Shown here piece by piece: positions 46,141-57,826 of a stretch of DNA of 64,000 nt. Position 1 is the stretch's first letter, and each line of letters starts with the position of its first letter. The notes beneath the pieces are model-generated. The model saw nothing but the letters and a program-made list of their open reading frames with translations, ran no database searches and was not told the DNA's origin. A program made the position numbers and the translations under genes. This DNA comes from Lutraria lutraria (lineage: Eukaryota; Mollusca; Bivalvia; Venerida; Mactridae), in assembly GCA_964023205.1 (NCBI GenBank), contig OZ026842.1, positions 34,611,501-34,675,500 of the forward strand, in the 5' to 3' direction.

Positions 46141-47869
46141 CCAGTAAAATAGCATTTAGCGTATTTTGGGGAACATGCTCAAATACACTACCTCCAAACA
46201 TGTAATCTCTGGAGCAACAGGTCTGTAGTGCCATTCTGAGTGAGTAAGTGGAATGGGATACAACACTACTTCGTGATGTTCAATGAATTGTCTGTTTTCT
46301 TTTGTTAACCAATACATGTAGAAGTCTAGACAAGTAAAAATGGCGACATTACGCTAATTGTTTATTTTATTTATTACAAGACACGCTACAAGTTGTCTTT
46401 CATCTTTTAATGGTGTATTTTTAAGTGTTATGCATCGGTAATTATGAAGTCTGTGCAGATGATGAAGACCCCAATATCAGGAGATTAAATTCATCATGGT
46501 ATCCTTGCATTATTCTACCCTACGGCAATGAATGTGGCTCTTCGAGCCAATAAGGCCATAAACCCAATCAGAGATCATAAATAAATTCACTTCATAATTA
46601 ATTTCACAAATATTTATGAGTCAAAGACAGATGACAATGAGTAAGGATATTAATTCGAGCTGAACACTAATCGATGAGTCGCCTTTTACAAAGAATGTGA
46701 CACAATGTATCACTTTTTTAAATCTATTACCCCAGCATTAACCAATTAAGCTGTCACGTAAATTAGACACGCTAATTCAATCTATTTCCAAACACATTAT
46801 AACATTTTTATCGCATGCATGGCACAATCATATTGTTATTCGGCAGAAAATGGCAATTAAATTGAATAAGAGCAATGGAGCGCAATTTGCATTTCGTGTT
46901 TGATTAAATGTCACTAGTATTGCCCATGCGTATGCATTGCAAGGGAATCAAAATTTGAATTAGTGAGTTTGAGCTCGAAGAAAGGTTCAAGTTATCGAGA
47001 CACAGGCCTGTGTTTCATAAATATATGACAGGACATGATAGCAGATTTCTAACTCAATATTCATGCCCATGGTAAATATGCAACATTAACGTCATTAATC
47101 TCCAGCATATGACAATAAACAAATCCGGAACAATCAAAATAATAATCAGAAAAAGTCACGTTTTCTTTTAAAACACGTGTTGGAAAGAGTTTTTCTAGAC
47201 GAATTTTAGTCATGGGTACGAGTTTATTCTAGTTTTTAGCGAGTATATAGTATAGTGTCTATTGCTAGTTTGGGTAAAACTGGCCATCTGATTTGCTAGT
47301 TGTCATATCCGTCATTTTGATTGGTCAGTCATTGGACTGGCTATTCGTCGCGTAACCTAAATGTGTTCGTCTGCTACTTTGTTAATAGTTGATAGGTAAG
47401 AACGTCATACAGGCATTGCTCTGTGATGTTGACCTAGATAAGTTGTTGTGGCATAATATCGGAAGTGCTTTTTGAAGTTCAACGTGGTTGTATCAAAGCA
47501 GGTCATGGTGAATTTGTTAGTATTTAAGGTATATTCTACTTGATTGATGTAGGGTATGGTATTAACATGTGCTTGTAAACTATATACATGAATTTATTCA
47601 TTTGTCAATTACAATACTCATGATTGTCAATATACTAGTATGTGTATTACTCATAACTTGTAAATATGTTATACTCTCCACAATGGAGGATTGAATAAGA
47701 TATACTGTCAATAATGCTTTATGAAAAAAATAACTTCATACAAAAAAACTAAACCAATGCTTCTTGTAATTCGTCTACCTATAACGTTTTATTATAGTTT
47801 TCTTGTTAAGTTTAAACTTGCCCTCAAAGCTGTGACTGTAAATTAAACTGGCTCCTGTGCCTGGAGCGT
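46141..47869. other. AT-rich DNA; possible TTAA-type end at 47846
   Basis: TTAAACTGGCTCCTGTGCC near 47846 looks like the left end of the TTAA family but the following bases do not match the other copies. Nothing else stands out. Confidence 0.4.
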
Positions 47870-47965
47870 GTTCCTTATACAATGACAATAGGTGTCGTTA
47901 CCGACACCTCGAAAATGAAAATGGAATGAATAAATAGCCTGGTTCCCGACAAGCAACAAACAAGA
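47870..47965. repeat. Dispersed repeat, partner of 46025-46140
   Basis: It contains GGTGTCGTTACCGACACC, a small palindrome, followed by TCGAAAATGAAAATGGAAT and CCCGACAAGCAACAAACAAG. The 73-codon minus frame is a shadow. Confidence 0.5.
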
Positions 47966-48523
47966 CATACATCTAAAGTATGTGAATATAGTGTACATGT
48001 AATACATATTGCATATGAAATCAAAATATGTGAGTGACACTATACGCCAACAAGTCCTTGACATAACTGTAACCTTACAATATAACTACGTTATCAACAC
48101 CAAAAGGAGAAAAGACAAGGAGAGAATGACATAAATAAATGAGTATTTACAGTTTGGGAGATTCGCTAATTAAATAGAAGTAGGTATTCACTTAGAAGTT
48201 GACAAAAGTAACAGTCAGGGAAAACCAGAGTCAGAAAAGTAAGTGCACTTTGCTTTTTGTCAATGTAATTAAATCAATGCGATTAGTTTCCGTAAAATTT
48301 GGAAAGTGAATTCAAGGAAAAGTGTGATAAATCTTCCTTCGGCTATAAGTTCTAAATGAATCTCTGACATAAACTGCAAGATGTTTACTGCATCCATTCG
48401 CTTTAGCATGTACATTTGTATCTAGATCTTAATTCGCTCACATTTTGTTGACGTTAATTTGTCTAAATATTTCAAACATCGATTGGAACTGATTTGATGC
48501 CAAGTACATTTTGTATGTAATTA

Positions 48524-48675
48524 CAGTACAATTTCTCCAGAGCGACCTTCTCTTGAGTAACAACCTCCCCTCAACAACAGCATGGTTTCCACGATTTAAC
48601 CTCTCTAGAGCAACAACCTCTCAACAACATTATTTTGCTACTCACAAAGGGTGTTGCATTGAAGAGGTTGTACTA
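48524..48675 (-). mobile_element. MITE family A, copy A7, inverted
   Basis: TA|CAGTACAATTTCTCCAGAGC begins it, and GAAGAGGTTGTACTA ends it with the right TA decayed to CA. The interior is inverted relative to A1 (GAGTAACAACCTCC). The 62-codon plus frame is a shadow. Confidence 0.75.
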
Positions 48676-49051
48676 CATATACTTTACGGTAGACACTAGC
48701 TTCTATAAATGTACCGGTTGACATAATTGGTTACCCGATCGATCGTTTTAATGCGTTTTTTATTACTTTTAACAAGTTGAAGTTATATTGATACATTTTT
48801 AATGACCTACGCGGGCCTGCCTCGGGATGACGTTTATACCATTTCATCGGTTACGTTTCAGTAATCGAGCCAATGTTCCTGAGTTTCCTACTGGACTAAA
48901 ATCTGTCTCTGACGGGAGCGGAATACATTCCAATGACCATTGTAGCATTGATGCAATTTGATATCGTTTTAATTACAGACTCTAATAGAGTGATGCAAAT
49001 TGCGTTTTGTATTTAACAATAGTCCATGCGTAACTCCGTAATACATCTAAT
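48676..49051. other. Spacer, nothing recognised
   Basis: I see no frame or element of note. Confidence 0.5.
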
Positions 49052-49472
49052 CTACAGATTAAGCCATATTTCCAACGCTCTTGGCCTGTGAAGCGTGGTA
49101 TCGTAAATGCATACAGTGTACAAACACAGCCGATCGATTAAAATCACGAAAAAGTTATTTGCAACATTGAAAATGCTTGACTTATTATTTGTACAAAAAG
49201 ATCCCCTAAGGTCGATTGGTGAAAGCATCTTAGCGTTTATCACGTGCCCATCACTGGTGTTAGTTGGAATGTCACCCGGAACCAGAATAAATGACACATG
49301 ATGAAGCTGTCCAGATCGATTACGAAAGGTCAGTATATTCCTGGAGTCATCCTGCACTGTTAAAAGTTGAAAAACTTGCCATATGACTCTGACTATTGGC
49401 GCAACACACAACACCTAACAATGCAACGAGCCACATGAAGGTTCTTTGAGTGAGAATGACTTGTAGGTTCAT
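49052..49472 (-). pseudogene. Candidate secreted-protein gene with a frame shift (unrecognised)
   Basis: On the minus strand an ATG at 49472 opens 41 codons (to 49347). The second Met, at 49436, begins MWLVALLGVVCCANSQ, a textbook signal peptide. A TATATAG motif at about 49487-49497 lies some 55 bp upstream of that Met, suitable for a TATA box. The signal-peptide frame stops early, but a frame one base over is open for 120 codons (49414 to 49052) and reads protein-like (SGQLHHVSFILVPGDIPTN; MLSPIDLRGSFC). The two may be one gene broken by one base, perhaps in a T run, by an assembly error, or by an unseen intron. No family is recognised and chance remains possible. Confidence 0.25.
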
Positions 49473-49486
49473 ATCATATGGGGTCT

Positions 49487-49497
49487 AGTCTATATAA
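49487..49497 (-). promoter_or_regulatory. Possible TATA box for the 49.4-kb candidate gene
   Basis: Reads TTATATAGAC on the minus strand. If transcription began about 30 bp downstream, the first Met would be skipped and the Met at 49436, which starts the signal peptide, would be used. Such strings are common in AT-rich DNA. Confidence 0.15.
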
Positions 49498-50031
49498 TTC
49501 AATTAAGCAAATCTCTAGGCTGGCATGCTGAAAAAGTTTATCTTGAAGACTACTAAAAGACTTTTACGAAGCGAATACTCAATGTCGATTTAATGCGTTT
49601 CCATCCTTAAGGAATAGTGTGTCATTTTCTAGGAAGTCCCGCGAGATTTGACACAAAGTTATTTTTTATTAAGATTCAAATGAAACAGTTCCGTTCCGAA
49701 TACCAATATATTCTCAACTCCTATAATGTTTCGAATATCGGTTTTGTTTTCAACGAATTGTCATTCCACCAATAGTTACGCGACTTTAGAGTTGTCTGTT
49801 TACTTGGAAATACGTCAAAAAAAAACGCGGAGCGATATTAATCGCAGACAGAACTTCAGACGTGAAATTATATGAGAACTGCCACTATCAAAATATCTAT
49901 TTCTGCACGACATACGATTAAGAATGTGATATTACAAATGTTGCCTTCAGCCGTACGTCACATTGCAGACAGCTAAATTTTAGAAAGTTAACGTAGAATA
50001 ATAGCCACATTAGTAACAGCTAAGAAGTATT

Positions 50032-50228
50032 GAATCCTGTTAGTGCCGTGTGAAATATCGCGACGTGCGACGTGACAATATGACATCACGACCATGCGAT
50101 ACGACACTCGACAATGCGATACGATGGGCGACAATGCGATATTCAAAATGTCGCGATGTCGCTTTGCATTCAGTGTCGTGTCTCGAAATGCCAAATTTGT
50201 AACATTTCGGTCTACACTAACAGGATTC
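50032..50228. mobile_element. Short TIR element with 14-bp perfect ends
   Basis: GAATCCTGTTAGTG (50032-50045) and its exact inverse (50215-50228) bound 197 bp. Inside are three CGACAATGCGATA/ACGACACTCGACA-type direct repeats. No clear target duplication flanks it, so the superfamily is open (hAT-like is one possibility). The 68-codon minus frame inside is a shadow. Confidence 0.6.
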
Positions 50229-50714
50229 CGAATGGAAGTGATCTATTTGCACTCATTGTGATACTTTGATAAAAGCACCGATTCGTTAAAGGAGAGCTTC
50301 TGTTATTGTCATTCAATTCATTTCAATGACACCAAGGGCAGAATTTTCCAATTCTAAGTCTATATTAAAACAAACCAGATATGTTCGGTAGTTCTACTTC
50401 CGGTATAAATCTAATCAATGCCGATAGATGGTGTAAATGCAAACACAAATCTGAATAAATTCGTAATTTTAGCGACTACGTAATTTACTTCCGTCATAAC
50501 TCGGCGAATTCCGGCACTCCCCGTTTCAGCATACTAGTAACTAGAGGAACGAAAACTATCGATGTTTACCGAATGCCTTGTTGTTCATCTTGTCTAATAC
50601 CGTCCTGCTCCTACTTGAATCAATAAAAGGATACTATTTGTACTGCCTTAAAATCGGTCATTCCATTCTATCGTCACGTCTAGTAGTTGAAACTGTTCAC
50701 GTAAGTAACGATTC

Positions 50715-51389
50715 ACAAAGCGTTGTAGGAGCACATTTGTCTCGGAGCACATTTGTCTTACGTAAGACCGATGCGGTCGCATTTGTCTCACATGAGACAA
50801 ATAGGACCTCAAATGTCTAACCAAAAATAACACATTTCAAGTTTCATTGCAATCACTTAAATAATGTGAAAGAAGTTCACTCCATAAACTCGTCATATTG
50901 ACCGACCGATCGAGTGCCTCCAACATCGTTTGCGGGAGTATAATAAAGAATTGGTTAGAAAAGTAGGATGGCAATACATCGAATATGAAGGAGGGGTAGA
51001 GACTGACGACGGTATCGTGTAGACTTGAAGTGAAGGCTCTTTTCGATTTAGTGATTAATAATACATCTCTAAGTAGGTCTCGTCAGGTTGTAAATGTGGA
51101 CAGACAGACAGACAGACAGAGAGACAAACAGGCAGCTAATTTCTTTATCCGCCTTTTCGGACAATGACAATGTACTAAGTAGAAAACAACAGTTTTCAGT
51201 TTTCCTTTTAAGTAGAATTTTAGTAGGAAATGATAAAATGTAAGACAAATGTGCTTCGAATGTCAGACCTATTTTTGTCGTGCACATCTGTCTCATTTCC
51301 AATTTGTCGCAAATATGAATGTTACGAGCACATCGGTCACACCTCATGAGATAAATGTGCTCCGAGACAAATGTGCTACTACAAAGCGT
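50715..51389. mobile_element. Mutator-like non-autonomous element with long TIRs and 9-bp flanking repeat
   Basis: ACAAAGCGT occurs at 50715-50723 and again at 51381-51389. Between them, about 65-bp inverted ends share AGCACATTTGTCTCGGAGCA and GACCGATG. The left end has four extra bases (TGTA) next to the repeat. Nine-base target duplications with long TIRs are typical of MULEs. The TIR is built from repeated GAGACAAATGTG-like units. The interior holds a GACA microsatellite (about 51101-51120) and no transposase. Confidence 0.7.
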
Positions 51390-51423
51390 GTCTTAAGACA
51401 CGCAGTATATTTGATTGCAAATA

Positions 51424-51618
51424 CCGTAAAACCTCGTTTATCCGAACTCGGATTATCCAAAAACCAGGTGTCATCTGATATGAATATTCGGTCCCGATAT
51501 CCTCTTATATATTCTGATATAAAATAAACTCGATTATTCGACTAATGTAATCGGAAACCATGGATTATCCGAAATAATATTTCGGTTCCGTCGATTTCGG
51601 ATAATCGAGGTTTTACTG
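51424..51618. mobile_element. MITE family C (Tigger-like), with TA on both sides
   Basis: TA|CCGTAAAACCTCGTTTATCC and GGATAATCGAGGTTTTACTG|TA form TIRs of about 25 bp. The interior repeats ATTATCC and TTCGGT motifs. The ends are close to the general pogo/Tigger pattern CAGTAAAACCTCG. It lies 35 bp after the Mutator-like element. Confidence 0.8.
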
Positions 51619-51620
51619 TA

Positions 51621-52613
51621 TATAAATATTAGCGATCAACCCAATGAGAATTTCTGATTTAATGTTCTAGCTAACACGTGGTTCAAACAATCCCAGATTT
51701 CTCTATAATCTATAATACAGAAGAATTAGATACTGATATAGTTTGATTTCATAATTGTCCCATATATAATTTACAGACTCCGAGCAAGGAGATATATTCA
51801 AGTTCCTTCCAGACACGCTCGAAGCGACATACAGAAAAGTGTGCAGAGCATTGTCGTAAAATATCGAAAACCAGTCTGTGAGAGATAAACTTCCTTAAAT
51901 GTCGTAAAATTTACGAAAATCGTTTTATTTGACTATTTAATGGAATATGTCTCAAACTATTATTTTATTGCATCTGTTTTCTTTTCAATATTGAAAAACT
52001 ATAAAACAACACATTTTCTAAGAGAAAGACCAAAATAGTTTTACGGAGCTTTCTCTACAAAATCATTAAAACGCCATCATTTACAAAGGTCGTTAATCAT
52101 ACGGTCTCTTAGATTTTAACTGTAGCGACCCAGAGAAAAAAAACGTGCCTAATTAATGAATAATTAAAATTGAAAAGCTTTATTTATTGAGAGTGAAAAA
52201 TCACGAGACAATTCTCAAAAATGAGTAAATCTCATGGGAATGAAAGTCAGTTTAAAACTAAATTCAAAATGATAATTGGCGACCAACCAGTACGCTTTTG
52301 TTTTAAATAATGTTTCTTCGATGTTCCCTTTTTCACGCCAATTTATTGATTGCCAGAGATAAGTCAACCTTATGTTATAACGACCTCCCATCACTAGCCG
52401 CCCAAACCGTAAACTGAAATTGTCTAACTACAGTAGGACTCAGTTATAACGTGCTTGGATATACTGAAGAATCAGAAACAGTTGGGTAATTATTTTTCTA
52501 TTAACGCGTTCTTTAGTTCGTTGTTACTGGCGTCGTGAGATTTGAACTATAAATTTGTAAAATAATAATTTATATCCTTGGGAATACGATATACTTGTTA
52601 TAATGTTTATATC
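51621..52613. other. AT-rich DNA with a degenerate element near 52433
   Basis: ACAGTAGGACTCAGTTATAACG followed by GATATACTGAAGAATC resembles 2898-2960. The boundaries cannot be set. Confidence 0.4.
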
Positions 52614-52695
52614 GAGTTTGACGCCACTTTTCAACAGTAAGAGTTATACGAGGCGTACGGTTCACCTAACCATCTTTCATGAGAAGTACCAGAAC
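52614..52695 (-). mobile_element. SINE family 1, tail fragment, inverted
   Basis: GAGTTTGACGCCACTTTTCAACAGT, then CGTACGGTTCACCTAACCAT, is the reverse complement of the family 1 tail seen at 42660-42742. The tRNA head is missing, as in 5'-truncated copies. Confidence 0.65.
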
Positions 52696-54403
52696 ATTTA
52701 ATGAAAAGAACAGTTTTCCAACATATCTGCTTTAGTTAATTGGTCAAGCAACATGTCTAATTTGCCTGACCCATTGCGACACTTTTCGGGTATTTACGAT
52801 CTGTGTTGTCTATATTGTAGAAATCTGATTATAAAGTGGACGAATCGAAATGCATGTTATGATTCTAAAACCAAACAGCATGATGTTACCACCGACGAAT
52901 TTTCATTAATTCGTATAGCAGTCATACAACGATAAAGCTCCTATTCGATGTCTTTGAAGTTTTATTGTAAATTAACTAACTACATGTAATACTCATAATG
53001 AATAATTAATTCAAACAGCATTAAAACCATGTGACGAAAAACACGACTTGCGCGTCTTCCTGGTCGAACCTATAAGGGTACGCATATGCTGTCATTTAAT
53101 GAGAACTGGTTCTCTTTTTCTTCTTTTTTCTTTCTGCAGGCGCGCTTGAATGATGGTTAAAGAACGACGACAGATTGTTAACGGTTATGTTATGATCACG
53201 TGTTTGGAATAGGCAGTTTCCATCAAAACTAAATACAGTCTGTCCGAGTCAGTATGAAAACGACTTTTAATGAACGGTCACGTGTTTGTAAATGTCACAA
53301 GATATATATAAGTCCGACTTATACGTTACCCGTTCAAATAACCTCTGAGAAAAGCTTCTCAAATAGAAACGAATATTTTGTTAATTAAATTGTTGGATTT
53401 AAAAATATGCTTAATGTGTAAGCTACAACAAACACTGATTTAGCGACCATCTCATTACAACGTACACTGATTTTTTCTTCTATATTTCTTCTACTATTCA
53501 GCTATATGATAGGTCAATTGAATTACGAATGAATGTCGATTTATGTGGAGTAAAACTCAAAATATTTCGTCAATTATGGTCGACCATTATTCAACCTTCA
53601 CGGAAACAACAGAGACATCCCGAGTAGTAAAACGTATATGAACACAAAGCAAAAAATAATAACTGAAAGTAGTTTTTTGGAAAGAAAGAATATCAATACC
53701 ATATAAAAAGAATTTCGGTCGTTTTATTGCTCACAAATACGAGTTGTGTTTTGTTTCCACCTTGGTATTTAAAAAAGGGTTGCAAGGGTTTATTAGCAGT
53801 AACATTGAGTTCACGAACGCCAACAACCTGGACAATCGGGCGTCTTTCAAACAGCAAAACAAACATATTCATCACATTTGAAATTGCGTTTGCATTTAAC
53901 CATGATTTTTTGGTTTACACAGACATATATTGTTGTTTGGAATCTGGAAAATTATTATTATTTTATAGCAATGGCAAATATTATGTATCTAAATGTTATT
54001 TTAATGCACGACTAAATTGCCTTAAGTTTGTCTTAGAATTATATCTAAAAAACTTTAATTTTGAAAATTATCGTCATTTTACAGCTATGTCAACGAAAAG
54101 TAAAAACATTATATAAATATTAAATATCTAAAAGTTTTTTTTAATGTTCCAAAACAATTGCGTAGATCTTTGAAATTGTATAAATAAAAACTCAGGAAAA
54201 TTGTTTTCATTAAGCAATGACAACGGAAATTAGATAACAATTATTACTTTAGAACAGGATTGAAACTTAAAACAATGCCAGTATTTTTGTGAAATACAAC
54301 ACACGACTTCGAGGACACATAATGGTCATCTTGAGTACTTGAGTGTCAACCCACGCCTACAAACACCGTCATCAAAGATTATTACGCCAATAAAGCAAAC
54401 GAC
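52696..54403. other. AT-rich DNA, no credible gene
   Basis: The 129-codon frame at 53727-54116 is the longest non-repeat frame in the window, but it is AT-driven (rich in F, N, K, Y), has no domain or splice support, and overlaps an open frame on the other strand. Confidence 0.45.
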
Positions 54404-54735
54404 TATATCGACAACAACAACAACAGCAATCATCACTCATCAAATTAACAACGTAAGCAGGAGTTACAACAACATTACTTATAATGACATCATCATCAAC
54501 AACAACAACATTAATTATGATGTCACCACCACCAACAACATTACCTATGATGTCATCATCATCAACAACAAAATTACTTACCAAGCCATCATCAACAACA
54601 ACAGCATTACTTACGATGTCATCAACAGCAACAAAAAAATCTAACGGTGGCAACAGCAAGACCGTTTACATTAATAGAACTAACAACTTACAAAATAAAA
54701 AACAACAGCTACAATAAACACCATCAACAACAGAG
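54404..54735 (+). repeat. Degenerate CAA/ATC trinucleotide tract
   Basis: Mixed (CAA)n and (ATC)n with AACAACAACA and CATCATCATC cores. Its period of three keeps several frames open on both strands (54339-54717), giving N/T-rich or V/D-rich translations that are artefacts. Confidence 0.85.
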
Positions 54736-55334
54736 CTAAGAACAAAAGCAACATAAGTATCATTATTAATCCATCTCCATATTAGTTCATGCTGATTTTA
54801 CCATACGGAAAGATGAATTATACAGAGTTAATGATAATTTGTGTTCAGCAAATGACATTACAATATTCATTTCACTTTATGTCAGAACTGATTGATACAG
54901 TATTCTCATATATGATATTTATGAGCTGTCAATGTCCTTGAATCACATTAAATCTTACAAGTATATCCGTAGTTCTATCATTGGACCAGTAAAACAAAGC
55001 ATACAGATCACCTTAATGATATGGCCACCTTAAGGTTAATCCCACTCTATTTTGAGCGGTTTGTGTTCTTATGCATTGAAACCTGACAAAAAGACTATCT
55101 CTGTAATAACACCATTTATATTCGGTCCTTAAGACTTTCTTAGTATCGAGGCATACTGAAGGTTTTTTCAACTAAGGAGACTGTTTAAAACTACAATAAA
55201 AACACAGGATTCCAGGTTATAAACATTGAGATCAGCTTCAAATCTCATTTTTCTTTCTCAGCTTTAATCAAAATCGATATCTTTATCAACTGTCTTGCAT
55301 CGAGAATACTACATGAAGAGATATGTTTTGTTTT
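54736..55334. other. AT-rich spacer, nothing recognised
   Basis: I see no frame, array or element. Confidence 0.5.
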
Positions 55335-55540
55335 GTTTGAGTTTTACGCCCCTTTTCAACAGTCACAGTCATATGAGTTGAACAGTCCACCTAGTCATCA
55401 CATCTCCGCAAGCAACTACCTACTTTCTCACAAAAAGAGACATGGTCGGTAGCTGGGCTCAAACCCACGACCCTCTTTCAGTAAGAGGTTACAGTGATTT
55501 GAAGTCAGCGACATTAACCACTCGACCACGGATACGGGTC
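55335..55540 (-). mobile_element. tRNA-derived SINE, family 1, inverted, full length
   Basis: On the minus strand the head has TCCGTGGTCGAGTGGTTAATG and GTCGCTGACTTCAAATCACT, the B box GGGTTTGAGCCCAGC, and a tail ending GGGGCGTAAAACTCAAAC. It agrees closely with the copies at 42535 and 45113 and is one of the least diverged repeats here. Confidence 0.8.
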
Positions 55541-55794
55541 ATGGAACAAAACGTAATCATAACACGTGTTACTTTAGAATATCAATAACTCAAAATTGAG
55601 ATTTAAGATGAGAGACCACTCTCAAGAATTTACCATCGGGGCAGGTCTCTGAAAATATGTAATATATGTTTACAGATAAATTTTGAAACGCCTGACTGTA
55701 AATGGCATACTTAATAACTAATATACATACATTTGCATATAAAACATTATTTTGTTTGCATTGAATTGAATGTCTAGGCCTTTGCATGTATATG

Positions 55795-55945
55795 TGGTCG
55801 AGAAGATAAGTTCTCACGCTGTGAGTTCGAATCTGACACGGAACGAGATAATGTTTGCATGTTAGGAAGCTTTTTAGCTATCTAACGGAAGGTCGGTGAT
55901 ATTACACAAGGTTTGTGGTCTTCCTCCATTAAAGCCTAAAATGTC
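55795..55945 (+). mobile_element. Diverged tRNA-headed SINE (family 6)
   Basis: TGTGGTCGAGAAG..GTGAGTTCGAATCTG supplies degenerate A and B boxes. The body has AACGGAAGGTCGGTG and GGTCTTCCTCCATTAAAG, blocks I associate with a widespread bivalve SINE core. The ends are unclear. Confidence 0.45.
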
Positions 55946-55997
55946 TCAAACTTTCACAAGTCATGAGATATTGCGATTGTGTTGGATGATCGTATAA

Positions 55998-56262
55998 CCG
56001 TTACCGTGGCCGAGTGGTTAGGGTGTTCGCCTTCGGAGCGGCAGATCGAAGGCTCGAATCCCAGTGGAGGCTGTGTCAGAACTGTTTCGGTCGGTTGGTG
56101 AGCCGACATCTAGTTAAATAATGGTTACTAAGGCCCGTCTCAGCCAGCCGATCGGCAAAATAGAGACGGGATTCTGGAGGTACTATGCGCACAAAAGATA
56201 GATCTATGTCTCATAATCCAACTTGGCTGGCCCTTTCAACAGGGGTGAGACTATAATAAACA
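55998..56262 (+). mobile_element. tRNA-derived SINE, family 4
   Basis: The A box TGGCCGAGTGG (56007-56017) and B box GGCTCGAATCC (56051-56061) are intact. The body has TCGGTTGGTGAGCCGACATC and GAGACGGGATTCTGGAGG, and the tail CCTTTCAACAGGGGTGAGAC. It is the only copy in the window. The intact promoter boxes suggest it could be transcribed by RNA polymerase III. Confidence 0.7.
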
Positions 56263-57383
56263 AAAACCTATTATTCGAACACAAACATCGTCATTAATAA
56301 GTTTGATCGTTCGTAGGTAGAAATAGAACGTTTATAAAACGTTGGGAATGTTAATATTAAAGAAAACCTTATGCTTTCGTTGGAAGGTCATTAAGATGAA
56401 ATAGTTGGTTTATAAATCTTCATTGCACGATCCATCATCTGTGTAAAAACACAGACAAAAGACAAAACAGATCACGGGACACTGAAAAACGTAAGCGGAT
56501 ATGAAAACAATTCAATGAAACACGTACATTAAGATATGAGCATTTATATGCAATTGTCATGATTAATTGATACATTTTAACCATGATATTCATTATACTT
56601 AAAAGGTTAATGGCAGCAAATTAAACTCTCCATCACAGGACTTGGTTTTATGAAAAAATGGGAGTACGCGTGTAAAGTTAATGTCACTAAATTAGACATA
56701 TTGACAATATCGAATACAGTCAAACATGTACGGTTGAACATGTCGAACGAAACGGACGAACAGAACGAACCAAGCTGATTTTAACCCAACCGAACCGATT
56801 GTACTAACCACAAATAAACCGTCTTAATGGACTTGAATTTCAAAATAAAACATGTTAAGAAGTATCACACTTTTCGACATACTGCGTGGTTTGTAACATG
56901 ATATTTCAAACAGTGTTATGACAAATTTAGTTCATTTTAAATTTTTAATAATTGCAATTCACGCGCGCAATGACAGATATAATCAAATGTCTTAATTGTA
57001 TGCACACTGATAATTTTCCCACGATTGTACGACATGAAATATGAGACTGACTTCAAAGATACGTAGATGTAAAATAATACAAATTCGTAAATCTCATACA
57101 CATACAACCTTATATAAAAAATCTTTGCATAAAACGTGAGTGTATAGTTTAAAATATCTATTTTAAAGATCTTCAACCGTTTCATTTGATTTATAATTTG
57201 AATATAAACTTTGCATGTAAATTTGTTCATTGTGTTTATGTTCATGTACATTTTTCTTTTTTTGTATATAAAATACGGTGCGAACGTTTAATATATTTTA
57301 TGGCGTTTTAGCAAAACTGGGGGTAATTTGAGTTCCATCCACGTTAAGACAAGAACAGAGAGTGACTTACTGTATCCAATTTT
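56263..57383. other. AT-rich DNA, nothing recognised
   Basis: The 104-codon minus frame (56937-57251) is rich in I, Y, K and F and has no support. Confidence 0.5.
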
Positions 57384-57493
57384 ATAATATTCAGTGATTA
57401 TCTAGTATAAATTGACCTCCGAATAAGACCACCTGTCAATAAAGGTCACATTACTTAATTCCCAAGGATGACCTTTGTTCACAGACATGACTG
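57384..57493 (+). mobile_element. MITE family B, partial copy B4
   Basis: TTGACCTCCGAATAAGACCA, CCTGTCAATAAAGGTCAC and TTCCCAAGGATGACC match the family interior; ACATGACTG is the right end. It heads a cluster of three elements. Confidence 0.65.
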
Positions 57494-57569
57494 CTCCTTC
57501 ATTATCAAGTTGGACAATAAAGACCAGCCCTACTAGTATATAAGCGGTTGCTAAGTTGAGATTGTTATA

Positions 57570-57775
57570 CTGTGGAATCATTAATTTTCGTTGGAGATTT
57601 AATTTCGTGGATTTCGTGGATCGGCTCATCCACGAAATCAAATCCCAACGAATTTAAATGCAAAGATAAGGCATTTTCTTCAAAAATCAAAATGCACGAA
57701 TTTATGTCCCTACGAAATAGCCATTTTAGTAAAAACCACGAAAATTGAGTCCAACGAAAATAAATGAAAATACAG
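57570..57775. mobile_element. MITE family D, TIR with CGAAAATTAATG core, TA-flanked
   Basis: TA|CTGTGGAATCATTAATTTTC and GAAAATAAATGAAAATACAG|TA are inverted. The interior contains several CCACGAAATC / GATTTCGTGG inverted motifs, so the whole 206 bp can fold. I recall similar elements from mollusc genomes. The minus frames over it are shadows. Confidence 0.75.
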
Positions 57776-57826
57776 TAAAATGTAGACTTGATAATTAAGT
57801 GACGTTTAATTGCATGCATAAAAACA

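Noticed and set aside
45858..46234. Frames of 80 to 115 codons on both strands as a membrane protein
   Set aside because: They overlap each other, a hairpin and a dispersed repeat that also occurs at 47.9 kb.
49988..51527. Short frames in the 50-51.5 kb region
   Set aside because: They lie within or across the TIR elements at 50032-50228, 50715-51389 and 51424-51618.
53727..54116. 129-codon frame, the longest outside repeats
   Set aside because: AT-driven composition, no domain, no splice or promoter support, and an open frame on the other strand as well.
54339..54717. Overlapping frames rich in Thr/Asn or Val/Asp
   Set aside because: CAA/ATC trinucleotide repeats keep several frames open on both strands.
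3007..56262. tRNA genes at the heads of SINEs
   Set aside because: A and B boxes are present but the acceptor and anticodon arms do not pair, and each head continues into a repeated body.
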